Source: Candidatus Aenigmatarchaeota archaeon (GTDB lineage Archaea > Aenigmatarchaeota > Aenigmatarchaeia > CG10238-14 > SCSR01). From it: 64,000 nt of DNA. The notes under the pieces are model-generated. The model saw only the letters and a list, made by a program, of their open reading frames with translations. It was not told the origin of the DNA and searched no databases. This document shows, piece by piece, positions 24,558 to 32,714 of this stretch; positions within the stretch are counted from its first letter, which is position 1, and every line of letters starts with the position of its first letter. The stretch covers positions 335,492 through 399,491 of the forward strand of contig JAUWZS010000001.1 of NCBI GenBank assembly GCA_030615205.1. Direction: 5' to 3'. The translations under genes were made by a program, and so were the position numbers.

Positions 24558-27116
24558 TTACTTCAACTCAATTTCTTTATTTTCGCCTTTACGTTTTCTT
24601 TTGAAAAGATCTTTTATTTTCGAGAATTTTTTAGAAATAGCTTTTTGCGCTGTTTTGACTTTGACCTTGTCTATAGTGTATCTGCCTATTTTTGTTATAG
24701 GCTGTTTCACTTCGATGCCGGCCACTTTAACTGAAGGTTTCTTGAATGATGATTTGTATGCAGGCTTGGGCTTAGCTTTGGATATTTTATTAACTATTTT
24801 TTCCTTTGCTTCGGATATGACTCGTGCACCACGTTCTTTTGGTGTTTTGTAAGTATATCTACCAGTTTTTGGATTGTAACCTGGTTGCGGCCAAAGCAAG
24901 TATAGAAGGAGCCCACCAACGCCTATGCCAGTCCCGATGACCGCCCATATAGCCCAATCTGGCAAATGGACAATTCTATAAATTCCTCCTGTGGCTTCTA
25001 ATGCTGCATTTAACTCGGTCTCTGCAGTGCTTATAAGAGATTTTATACTGCCGAACAGCTGATATGCGCTGAAATAATCATTGTTGCTTATATAATTCTC
25101 AGCAAGTTCTATTTTTTCCTTGGCTTCTAGGATTTTCTGCTCAGCAACTGTCACATTTGCACTGGGTCTTTCAGCTTTAGTTCTGTTTATTGTAGCCCAG
25201 ATTGTTGTCATATTCGCACGGTGAAGAGCCAGTTCATTGCTTATATTGGGGTAGAAATCTTCGCTTGGCAACACCCGTAAAATAAAATCAGATGATATGC
25301 TCCTGTTTACAGTAGCTGATTCGTACACTCCAGCATAGTCTTTTATTTCTGCAGACGCAGGTACGCTGAAATTTACAAGGAATGCAGCTTTTTCGCCAAG
25401 ATTTATAGTAACGTCTGTTGCATTTAAACTGTACCAGCTTGATGTTATGTTTTCTATAGTAAAATTTACGGGCTGAGACGCATTGCCCACGTTCTCCACT
25501 ATTACTGTTGTAGAATTGCTTGAGTTCTGTGTAACAAATATCAGGCTCTCGGCCTGTACAAAAGAAATATCAGCTGCATAGCGCAGCACATTCAATATTT
25601 TTGCAGCTCTTGCAGAAGAATAGTTTGTCGAAGCTGTGTTGTTGCATACGTAAACATAAGCTCCTGTTCCAAGTGTCTGTATGTCCGGGTTTGAGACAAG
25701 AACATCATCTCTATATATATCTACTGAAACCTGGTTAGAAGTACAGTGGACAGAAGTTCGACTTCCTCTAAGTACGTTCCACGCTGGGTCAACGGTAAGA
25801 GAAATTGTGGGTGTTATTTTGCTTATTGTAACAGTTGTCAGGTTTGTCGCATTCCAAAGATTATACGAATTGTTTGCATAAGCTCGCCAGCTAAGGGCCA
25901 TTGGCTGTGTCAGATTGAGTTCGTAAGTGGATCTGTTCGTGCCAGTAATTCTGCTCATAGTATAGTTTGTAGCAGTGCCGGTGTGGTTCAGTTGTATAAA
26001 GGCTTTGCTGAATCCGTTCGCATCATTGTCATCGGTCCATGTTATATTGAAAAGTGCGAAAGCATTGTGGGCCCATGTTGAAGGTATAGATGTTGAGATG
26101 GAATATTTTGGCGGCGGAAGGGCAACAGTCAGATAACGAGTTGTTCCAACAGCATTTGCGGTATAGTTCCTGTTACCGCTTGAGTTCGCTTTGAACACAT
26201 AGTATCCCCTGGGAAGCACATCAATGAAAGGATTGGACACTGCAGTCTCATTTCTATATAAGGCTACATTACCTCCAATAGCAGTCACGTTTATTGTTTC
26301 ACCGTCATTAATCGTCAAACTGTGGGTTGCATTGCCGTTGAGATAGATAATAATAGGGTTGTCCGCTTTAGTCACATTAAAGACAAGAGTACCTGTTGAA
26401 TTTTCTGCTCCGTTAAGACTATCATTAGCATACCACTTGTAAGTATAGTTGTCTTGTGGAAGATCCAAAAGTGTTATGCTATATTTGCCAGAGCCAAGAC
26501 TCTCCACAGCTGGCGAGCTTGTATTGGTGTAGTTCGTTGTGCCATCCCATTCAAAATCCACATGATTCAGCGCGACATTATCAATCCAAGTGACATTAAA
26601 AATGTAACTCCTGTTGAGCACATAAGCTGTTGGAGAACTTGGAGAAGTCGAATTTTCGGACCAGATAGGCGCGCTTTGGTCGTCAACTGTCACAGATACA
26701 TTCGTAGAATTGAAGCCGCCGTCAGCATCAGTAGTCGTTACATTAAATTCAAAGCTTCTCGGAAATGCGCCTGTGGACGGTGTTGTTACTTTGAACCAGA
26801 ATTTTCCATCCCCACCATTCGCAATTATATCAGATGTAGTTTCATTATACCAACGAGGTGGAGTCGGCAAGAATGAACCATTGCTAGTAGTACCACGAAC
26901 AACACCATAATATGAAAATCCAGATGGTAGTGTAAAATTTACCTGCACTATAGCAACATCAGTGTTATTAACAGTGAAATTGACAAGTACGTTGCCGACA
27001 TCTATAGTGCTTGGCTCCACACTCGAATCAAAACTGGCCGCACGAGCAGATGTAGCTATAGCTAAAAAACAGATAACGCACGTTATGCACGTTTCAAAGA
27101 AAAGCTTGGCTCTCAT
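24558..27116 (-). CDS. Large surface glycoprotein-like protein with C-terminal membrane anchor
   Basis: An 852-aa protein. N-terminal signal peptide (FETCITCVICFLAIATSARA), then ~650 residues of Ig/PKD-like beta modules with dozens of N-x-S/T sequons (for example WSENSTSP and NYTNTSS), a helical stalk (residues ~640-710, LEAKEKIELAENYIS), one transmembrane helix (AIWAVIGTGIGVGGLLLYLLW, ~742-762) and a ~90-aa very basic cytoplasmic tail ending KGENKEIELK. The sequon density suggests heavy N-glycosylation. It may be an S-layer component or adhesin. The basic tail could contact nucleic acid or phospholipid. Confidence 0.75.
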   Translation of the reverse strand: MRAKLFFETCITCVICFLAIATSARAASFDSSVEPSTIDVGNVLVNFTVNNTDVAIVQVNFTLPSGFSYYGVVRGTTSNGSFLPTPPRWYNETTSDIIANGGDGKFWFKVTTPSTGAFPRSFEFNVTTTDADGGFNSTNVSVTVDDQSAPIWSENSTSPSSPTAYVLNRSYIFNVTWIDNVALNHVDFEWDGTTNYTNTSSPAVESLGSGKYSITLLDLPQDNYTYKWYANDSLNGAENSTGTLVFNVTKADNPIIIYLNGNATHSLTINDGETINVTAIGGNVALYRNETAVSNPFIDVLPRGYYVFKANSSGNRNYTANAVGTTRYLTVALPPPKYSISTSIPSTWAHNAFALFNITWTDDNDANGFSKAFIQLNHTGTATNYTMSRITGTNRSTYELNLTQPMALSWRAYANNSYNLWNATNLTTVTISKITPTISLTVDPAWNVLRGSRTSVHCTSNQVSVDIYRDDVLVSNPDIQTLGTGAYVYVCNNTASTNYSSARAAKILNVLRYAADISFVQAESLIFVTQNSSNSTTVIVENVGNASQPVNFTIENITSSWYSLNATDVTINLGEKAAFLVNFSVPASAEIKDYAGVYESATVNRSISSDFILRVLPSEDFYPNISNELALHRANMTTIWATINRTKAERPSANVTVAEQKILEAKEKIELAENYISNNDYFSAYQLFGSIKSLISTAETELNAALEATGGIYRIVHLPDWAIWAVIGTGIGVGGLLLYLLWPQPGYNPKTGRYTYKTPKERGARVISEAKEKIVNKISKAKPKPAYKSSFKKPSVKVAGIEVKQPITKIGRYTIDKVKVKTAQKAISKKFSKIKDLFKRKRKGENKEIELK

Positions 27117-27208
27117 AAATTATCCACTATATAATCTATGCAATTTTCCACCAAATATAATTTTGATAAAAAGTATACTCATACGCTCTTAGAAGACTTT
27201 TGTAAAAA

Positions 27209-27303
27209 CGGACCCGGAGGGATTTGAACCCTCGACCTTCAACTTACTCCGCAACTTGGCAACATAGGAGGTTGCTGCTCTATCCAAACTGAGCTACGGG
27301 TCC
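27209..27303 (-). tRNA. tRNA-Arg (anticodon CCT) with intron
   Basis: Acceptor GGACCCG pairs with CGGGTCC; discriminator G. D arm GCTC..GAGC, T arm GAGGG-TTCAAAT-CCCTC. The anticodon arm is GCAAC-CTCCTA, then a ~20-nt intron (begins TGTTGCC, ends GGAGTA) at the canonical 37/38 site, then A-GTTGA. The mature loop reads CTCCTAA. The 27:43 pair is a G-A mismatch. CCA is not encoded. Confidence 0.93.
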
Positions 27304-27358
27304 ATGTAAAGTTTGATATAAGATTAATTTATTCTCTGAGAACTAATTTAATAAATGT

Positions 27359-28468
27359 ATGGTTTCTAAAAAAAAGATGCAGCGTGTTGCGAAGAACATA
27401 GTACGCGTGAATTTTGGAATAAGGCCGAAAGATGTTGTTGTAATATCTGCTGGTCCCACCTCGCTGAAGTTTGCAGAGACGCTTGCCTACGAGTGCGCGA
27501 TAATTGGTGCGCAGCCGAGTATAAGCTACAGCAGCGACGGGCTCGCTTTAAAAATATATAAAAAAATAAATCCTGAATTCCTAAGGCAAAAGCCAAAACT
27601 CGGTTATGCACATCTGAAAGTTGTAAACGCTGAGATGAACATAGACGATTCTAATCCGTTTTTGGCAAGGCAGCTGCCACAGTGGAAGATTGAGATTCGT
27701 AGAAAACGTGTAAAGCCCCTGCGAAGACTGAAAGAAAAAAAACTTGCGAGAAAGACGCTGAAATCCGCATTGATTGGGTTTCCGACAAAAGAGGATGCGC
27801 GGGCAATGCACATCTCGTTCAAAAGACTGGAGAAGATTTTCTGGGATACGATGGACGTTAATTTCAACAAACTGTACCGCTTTAACGAACGGTTGATGAA
27901 AAAGCTAAGAGGCGTGGATAAAATAAGAATAGTCGGAAAGCGTACAGACCTTGAGTTTTCAGTCAAAGGCAGGGAGTTCCTGAATGATTGCGGAATTGTC
28001 GCCAAAGAAAAGATGGGTTATATGAACCTTCCAGCTGGTGAGATATTTGTTGCGCCTGTTGAAACATCAGCAAACGGCAAGATCTTTTTTGACCTTCCGT
28101 GCATGTACCATTACGGCAAGCAGGTGGAAGGCGTTTGGTTCAGGTTCAAGAACGGTAAAGTAATCGAGTACAGAATCCGCAAAGGCCAGAAGAATTTTGA
28201 GGACATAATAAAGCATGCATCAGGAAAGAAAACAACAATCGCCGAGCTTGGCATAGGCACTAATCCAAAAGCAAGACCGACTGGCGGAATGATAATCGTC
28301 GACGAGAAACTCCTGGGCACTATCCATATGGCCATAGGCGATAATAAACTTTATGGCGGCACGAACGAATCGACAATACATTGGGATTTTTTCAAGACTA
28401 TGGGCAGAGGCAGCCGCATATATGCTGACGGAAAGCTCTTGATGGAAAACGGGAAATGGCTTCTTTAG
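27359..28468 (+). CDS. M29-like aminopeptidase, copy 1
   Basis: A 369-aa protein of the thermophilic aminopeptidase (M29) family. Metal and catalytic blocks: NLPAGEIFVAPVETS (Glu), AELGIGTNPKARPTGG (Glu), VDEKLLGTIHMAIGDN (Glu, His) and STIHWDFF (H-x-D). These are complete, so it is probably active on small peptides. It begins a cluster of three peptidase genes: 13 bases to copy 2, which overlaps an M24 gene. The N-terminal ~100 residues are unusually basic. Confidence 0.9.
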   Translation: MVSKKKMQRVAKNIVRVNFGIRPKDVVVISAGPTSLKFAETLAYECAIIGAQPSISYSSDGLALKIYKKINPEFLRQKPKLGYAHLKVVNAEMNIDDSNPFLARQLPQWKIEIRRKRVKPLRRLKEKKLARKTLKSALIGFPTKEDARAMHISFKRLEKIFWDTMDVNFNKLYRFNERLMKKLRGVDKIRIVGKRTDLEFSVKGREFLNDCGIVAKEKMGYMNLPAGEIFVAPVETSANGKIFFDLPCMYHYGKQVEGVWFRFKNGKVIEYRIRKGQKNFEDIIKHASGKKTTIAELGIGTNPKARPTGGMIIVDEKLLGTIHMAIGDNKLYGGTNESTIHWDFFKTMGRGSRIYADGKLLMENGKWLL

Positions 28469-28481
28469 ATTAGTTGATTTT

Positions 28482-29417
28482 ATGAAAGCTGTAGAAAATA
28501 CAGTTAAAAACGCAATTCTACTTAAACCGAAAGAAAAAGTGCTTATACTCTATGATAGACCAAAAATGGAAATTGCTAAAATTTTTGCCAAAGCCTGTAA
28601 GCGGCGAGGCGGAAAAGTTTCAATGGTAAAGGTAACAGGACTGATAGAAACAAAACGCGAACCGCCAAAATCTGTAGTAAGGCAGATGAAAAAATCTGAT
28701 GTTGTGCTTGGGATAACCTCAATTTCTCTCACACATACACAAGCTATACGTGATGTGATAAAGACTGGTACACGTGTTGCAACGATGCCTAGAATAACTA
28801 AAAAAATGTTTCCAGCTTTAGGTGTGAACTACAAAAAGCTGTTGTCACTATGTAAAAAAGTTAAGAAAAAGTTTGCATCTGCTCATTGTGCATCGATAAC
28901 AACTAAAACGGGAACAGATATTTCGCTTTGGTTCACTGGGAGAAAGATTAGTATGGACGATGGCCTCTTAGATAAGCCGGGTAGTTTGCACAATCTACCA
29001 GCCGGAGAAACAGGTGTTTCGCCTATTGAAACATCAGTTGATGGAAAAATAGTTGTCGATGTTTGTATGGTTGGTGTCGAGAAGATTAAAAACCCGATAA
29101 CAATCTTTGTGAAAAGAGGTAGAATCACAAAAATCTCTGGTAAAAAAGAAACTGAAAAATTGCGTAAAATATTCAGAAAAGCAGACAAAAACTCGAAAAC
29201 GATTGCAGAATTTTCGATAGGTACAAACAAAAAAGCAAGACTAATAGGTAAGGTACTGAATGATGAAAAAGCGTATGGCACTTGCCACTTCGCGTTTGGT
29301 GACAACATCTCTCTTGGTGGGAAAAACAAAAGCAACGTGCATTTGGACGGTGTGGTAAATAAACCAACAATCTATTTTGACGGAAAAATAATAATGAAGA
29401 ATGGTAAATTGTTATGA
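28482..29417 (+). CDS. M29-like aminopeptidase, copy 2 (shorter, divergent)
   Basis: A 311-aa paralogue of the preceding gene. NLPAGETGVSPIETS, AEFSIGTNKKARLIG, NDEKAYGTCHFAFGDN and SNVHLDGVV correspond to the M29 metal blocks. The His and Asp of the last block are kept (HLD for HWD). It lacks about 60 residues relative to copy 1, in the N-terminal half. Its stop overlaps the ATG of the M24 gene (ATGA), pointing to coupled translation. A heteromeric peptidase with copy 1 is possible. Confidence 0.85.
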   Translation: MKAVENTVKNAILLKPKEKVLILYDRPKMEIAKIFAKACKRRGGKVSMVKVTGLIETKREPPKSVVRQMKKSDVVLGITSISLTHTQAIRDVIKTGTRVATMPRITKKMFPALGVNYKKLLSLCKKVKKKFASAHCASITTKTGTDISLWFTGRKISMDDGLLDKPGSLHNLPAGETGVSPIETSVDGKIVVDVCMVGVEKIKNPITIFVKRGRITKISGKKETEKLRKIFRKADKNSKTIAEFSIGTNKKARLIGKVLNDEKAYGTCHFAFGDNISLGGKNKSNVHLDGVVNKPTIYFDGKIIMKNGKLL

Positions 29418-30181
29418 AACATAAAAGGAAAAAATCCAAGCTCGACAAACAACTTGAGCGAATAATCAAAACTCCTAAAGAAATCAAGCTGCTCAAAAAA
29501 TCTGCGAAAATAAGCGACTCCTGCATAAAAGTAATAGAGCGTGCTTTGAAACGACCGAACATAACAGAAAAACAGCTGGCACGAGCAATTAACAGGAACA
29601 TAAAAAAACAAGGCGCGCAACTGGCATTTCCAACAATTGTCACATGCGGCAAACGATCAGTGTACATCCATGCTAAACCGACGAATAAAAGAATATGCGG
29701 TCTTGGATATGCAGATTTTGGAGCAAAGTACAAAAAATATCGCACAGATATAACAGTTCCATTTGTTAAAGGTAAAATTGGCAAAGAGGAGCAGCGGATT
29801 TTAGATACAACATTGCAGGCTTACAAACTAATGATAAAATCAATTAAACTGGGTATGCGCTGCTGGAAGCTGCATAATAAATTAGAGAAATTCCTGCGCG
29901 CACGTGGGTACAAAGTGCGGCATTCGTTAGGACATGGCATTGGACTTGATATACATGAGCTGCCAACAATAGGAAAACCAAAGCGTGGAAAAAAATACGG
30001 TCCGAGAAAACGGAAAAAATGGTTGCGCTTGAAGAAGTTACGCTTCGAGCCTGGCATGGTTTTTACGATCGAGCCTGGCATTTATGTGAGAGGAGTCGGC
30101 GGTTGCAGATTTGAAAACGATGTACGTATGACAAAGCATGGGGCGCAGGTGATTACGCATTCTAAAATGATAAAAATTTGA
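29414..30181 (+). CDS. M24-family metallopeptidase (methionine aminopeptidase-like)
   Basis: A 255-aa pita-bread peptidase. Ligands: YADFGAKYKKYRTDITV (D-x10-D), SLGHGIGLDIHE (His), FTIEPGIY (Glu) and RFENDVRM (Glu). It has type I-like spacing but a very basic N terminus and an insertion of Lys/Arg residues (KRGKKYGPRKRKKW) before the penultimate Glu. It is likely an Xaa-Pro dipeptidase or aminopeptidase acting with the two M29 proteins. The true type II MetAP is at 21451. Confidence 0.88.
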   Translation: MKHKRKKSKLDKQLERIIKTPKEIKLLKKSAKISDSCIKVIERALKRPNITEKQLARAINRNIKKQGAQLAFPTIVTCGKRSVYIHAKPTNKRICGLGYADFGAKYKKYRTDITVPFVKGKIGKEEQRILDTTLQAYKLMIKSIKLGMRCWKLHNKLEKFLRARGYKVRHSLGHGIGLDIHELPTIGKPKRGKKYGPRKRKKWLRLKKLRFEPGMVFTIEPGIYVRGVGGCRFENDVRMTKHGAQVITHSKMIKI

Positions 30182-30255
30182 TAAAAATCCGAGAAAGATA
30201 AAAACTTAAATAAATGCTGATTTTAAACTAATTAAGTAATCAAACAAGTGATTCA

Positions 30256-30981
30256 ATGATCGGAAGAGCAAAAACTGCAGGTATGGACAACATGAACGTG
30301 CCTAATCATATAGCGTTTATTCTGGATGGAAATCGCAGATGGGCGCAGAAACACAGACTTAGTCTATTCGGTCATAAGCAGGGCGGGAAGAAGTTTGAAG
30401 ATGTATTGGACTGGTGCCTGAAGCTTGGTGTCCCGCATGTGTCAGCATATGTTCTGTCAACTGAAAATCTGAACAGGCCTAAAAAGGAGTTGGATGAGAT
30501 ATTTAAAGTGGCTTTCGATTTTCTAAAAAACTGGGAAAAAGAAAAAACAATTTTTGACAAGTATGAAGTAAACGTACGTTTTGTTGGCGACCTTGGTAAA
30601 TTACCTCCAAAACTCGTAAAGCTTATGGGAAGGATAATGCGAAGAACTGCAAAGTATCAGAAAAGGGCGCTAAATATACTTGTTGCATACGGCAGCAGGT
30701 TCGAGTTGACCAATGTTATGAGAAAGGTTGCAGAAAAAGCTATAAAGACTGGCCATATTGAGATAACTGAAAAAGAGATAAACAAGAATTTGCTTGTGCC
30801 CGTTCCTATCGACCTTTTGATACGGACAGGTGGTATGCAAAGACTTTCAAATTTTATGCTATGGCAGGCATCGTACGCTGAATTGATATTTCTTGATACT
30901 CTTTGGCCAGATTTTACAAAAAAAGATTTAATTTGGTGCATTAAAGAATATAATCGAAGACAACGTAAATTCGGCAAATGA
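30256..30981 (+). CDS. uppS: Cis-prenyltransferase (undecaprenyl/polyprenyl diphosphate synthase)
   Basis: A 241-aa enzyme. FILDGNRRWA (catalytic Asp and diphosphate binding), GHKQGGKKF, STENLNRP and RTGGMQRLSNFMLWQ are the family's signature blocks. It extends prenyl chains to the lipid carrier for glycosylation, matching the sequon-rich surface protein at 24558. The likely start could also be MNVPNHIAF (30292). A TATA-like ACTTAAATAAAT lies ~50 bases upstream. It is followed by a geranylgeranyl reductase, a second isoprenoid enzyme. Confidence 0.94.
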   Translation: MIGRAKTAGMDNMNVPNHIAFILDGNRRWAQKHRLSLFGHKQGGKKFEDVLDWCLKLGVPHVSAYVLSTENLNRPKKELDEIFKVAFDFLKNWEKEKTIFDKYEVNVRFVGDLGKLPPKLVKLMGRIMRRTAKYQKRALNILVAYGSRFELTNVMRKVAEKAIKTGHIEITEKEINKNLLVPVPIDLLIRTGGMQRLSNFMLWQASYAELIFLDTLWPDFTKKDLIWCIKEYNRRQRKFGK

Positions 30982-31012
30982 ATGATTTTTCCCAAATGCC
31001 AGGTGCTTTACA

Positions 31013-32098
31013 GTGTATGATGTTATTGTTGTCGGTGCAGGTGTAGCAGGCTGCAGAATAGCTGAACTGATTGCTAGAAAAGGGTTCAACGTTGCATTGA
31101 TTGAAGAGCATGCAGACATCGGCACGCCTGTACAATGCGCTGGTCTTGTGAGCCACAGATTGAAAGCCCTTTTGCCAGACTTACCGGACAGCGTTTTTTT
31201 AAATCAAGTAAATCGTGCAAAGTTTTTTTATTCATCCAACAGACCCATTTCAAAACCGAATTTCGAACTGAGATCCAAAAAACCAGTTCATGTAATCGAT
31301 CGTGCAGAACTTGATAAATCACTTTTCGAGAAAGCCAGAGCTTCTGGTGCAAAAACAAAACGTTCAACAAAGTTTACGAGTTACAGAATAAAAGAAGATA
31401 AAATTGTAATTTCTACAAACAAAGGAAAGATTGAATCTGGGCTGCTAGTGGGCGCTGATGGACCAAACTCACTTGTTGCAAAAAAAGCAATGCTTGAACC
31501 ACCAGAAAACTACTTGGCTGGCGTGCAGGCCACTATTGATGCTGCAACTGCTAGCAATGAATTCGATGCAGACGCAGTAGAACTTTGGTTCGGTTCAGAC
31601 ATAACACCAGATTTTTTTGGATGGTTAATCCCCCTGAGCCCGACAAAGGCAAGAATCGGATTGGCAACTAGGCAAGGAGCTTTAAATTATTTCAAAAATT
31701 TCTTGAAAAAAAGAATAGGCACAACAGTTAAACCAGATGTGGGCGGCAGGATAAATTTTGGTTTGATGGAGAATACGGCGGCTGAACGTGTTATGGTTGT
31801 AGGTGATGCTGCTTGTCATGTTAAACCACTCAGCGGAGGCGGAGTGATTTACGGGTTGATTGGTGCTGCGTATTGTGCAAATGCTTGTGTGAAAGCTCTT
31901 CGGGCTGGCGATTTCAGTGCTGGGTTTTTGAAGCAGGAATATGATGAAAAATGGAAACGTCAGCTGCAAAAGCCTATAGGACGTGGTTTGAGGTATAGAA
32001 AAATCTTGCTGGGTTCTGGCAATAGGATGAATTTACTTTTTAACATCGCTGGAAAACTAAGATTTATTTTGGAATCTTTTGATATGGATCTGCTGTAA
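31013..32098 (+). CDS. Geranylgeranyl reductase family FAD protein
   Basis: A 361-aa flavoprotein with GTG start. VIVVGAGVAGCRIAELIARKG is the N-terminal Rossmann motif (quoted in part); LVGADGPNSLVAKK and VVGDAACHVKPLSGGGV are typical of the digeranylgeranylglycerophospholipid reductase group. Such enzymes saturate the isoprenoid chains of archaeal membrane lipids. A Cys in VQCAGLVS corresponds to the conserved PxxCGG-like Cys. It lies 31 bases after the cis-prenyltransferase, likely the same operon. The exact substrate (lipid or quinone) is open. Confidence 0.88.
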   Translation: MYDVIVVGAGVAGCRIAELIARKGFNVALIEEHADIGTPVQCAGLVSHRLKALLPDLPDSVFLNQVNRAKFFYSSNRPISKPNFELRSKKPVHVIDRAELDKSLFEKARASGAKTKRSTKFTSYRIKEDKIVISTNKGKIESGLLVGADGPNSLVAKKAMLEPPENYLAGVQATIDAATASNEFDADAVELWFGSDITPDFFGWLIPLSPTKARIGLATRQGALNYFKNFLKKRIGTTVKPDVGGRINFGLMENTAAERVMVVGDAACHVKPLSGGGVIYGLIGAAYCANACVKALRAGDFSAGFLKQEYDEKWKRQLQKPIGRGLRYRKILLGSGNRMNLLFNIAGKLRFILESFDMDLL

Positions 32099-32135
32099 GT
32101 TGAAATATTTAAGTTTAATATGAATTTTATATTTT

Positions 32136-32714
32136 ATGGTGCACCCACTATACTTACAACCACCGACATTAGGGGAATTTATCTGGGCAAGTTACGCTCC
32201 CATAGAAAGTCCACGAGAGGCATTCGCGCTTATACAAAAATCTTATAATAACAACTCCACACGTTCTATTATAAGGAGAAAATTTGAGCCACCAGAGGGA
32301 CTCACTCTTCATAATGATTTTATTTTGAATATGGTTTTACGAACTATGCATACTAATGATGAATATTGTGATGAAATAACTGAACCAAATGAGATGACTG
32401 ATCACGAGTCTATTAATAGATTTTATGAAATCCTAAAACCACAAGCTACCTTCGACCGATATGGAGGAGATTGCAAGTCTTTCGCTATTTTTGCTGTTGT
32501 CTTTAAAAGAAAGATGGGACAACCTACTAGATTTTGTGCTAAACCAACATCTGATCATGTGGTTATAGAGGAGTGTAGTGAAACTGGATTTTGGCAGAGA
32601 CGTGATCCAAAACAATTCCCCATAAAAAGATCATTTTCGGGGATCACACCAGAATATGATTATACATATGAAAAGATATTGGAATTGCTTAATACTCCAC
32701 CTCTAAGCGTTTAA
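32136..32714 (+). CDS. Transglutaminase-like cysteine protein
   Basis: A 192-aa protein. GGDCKSFAIFAVVF carries the Cys of a transglutaminase/papain-like fold, and TSDHVVIE carries the His; an Asp or Glu follows. The N-terminal ~100 residues resemble phage-type viral cysteine proteins in layout, but no family is certain. There is no signal peptide, which argues against a cell-surface protease. Its stop overlaps by 4 bases the stop of the convergent PIN-ATPase gene. A proteolytic or amidase role is possible. Confidence 0.6.
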   Translation: MVHPLYLQPPTLGEFIWASYAPIESPREAFALIQKSYNNNSTRSIIRRKFEPPEGLTLHNDFILNMVLRTMHTNDEYCDEITEPNEMTDHESINRFYEILKPQATFDRYGGDCKSFAIFAVVFKRKMGQPTRFCAKPTSDHVVIEECSETGFWQRRDPKQFPIKRSFSGITPEYDYTYEKILELLNTPPLSV

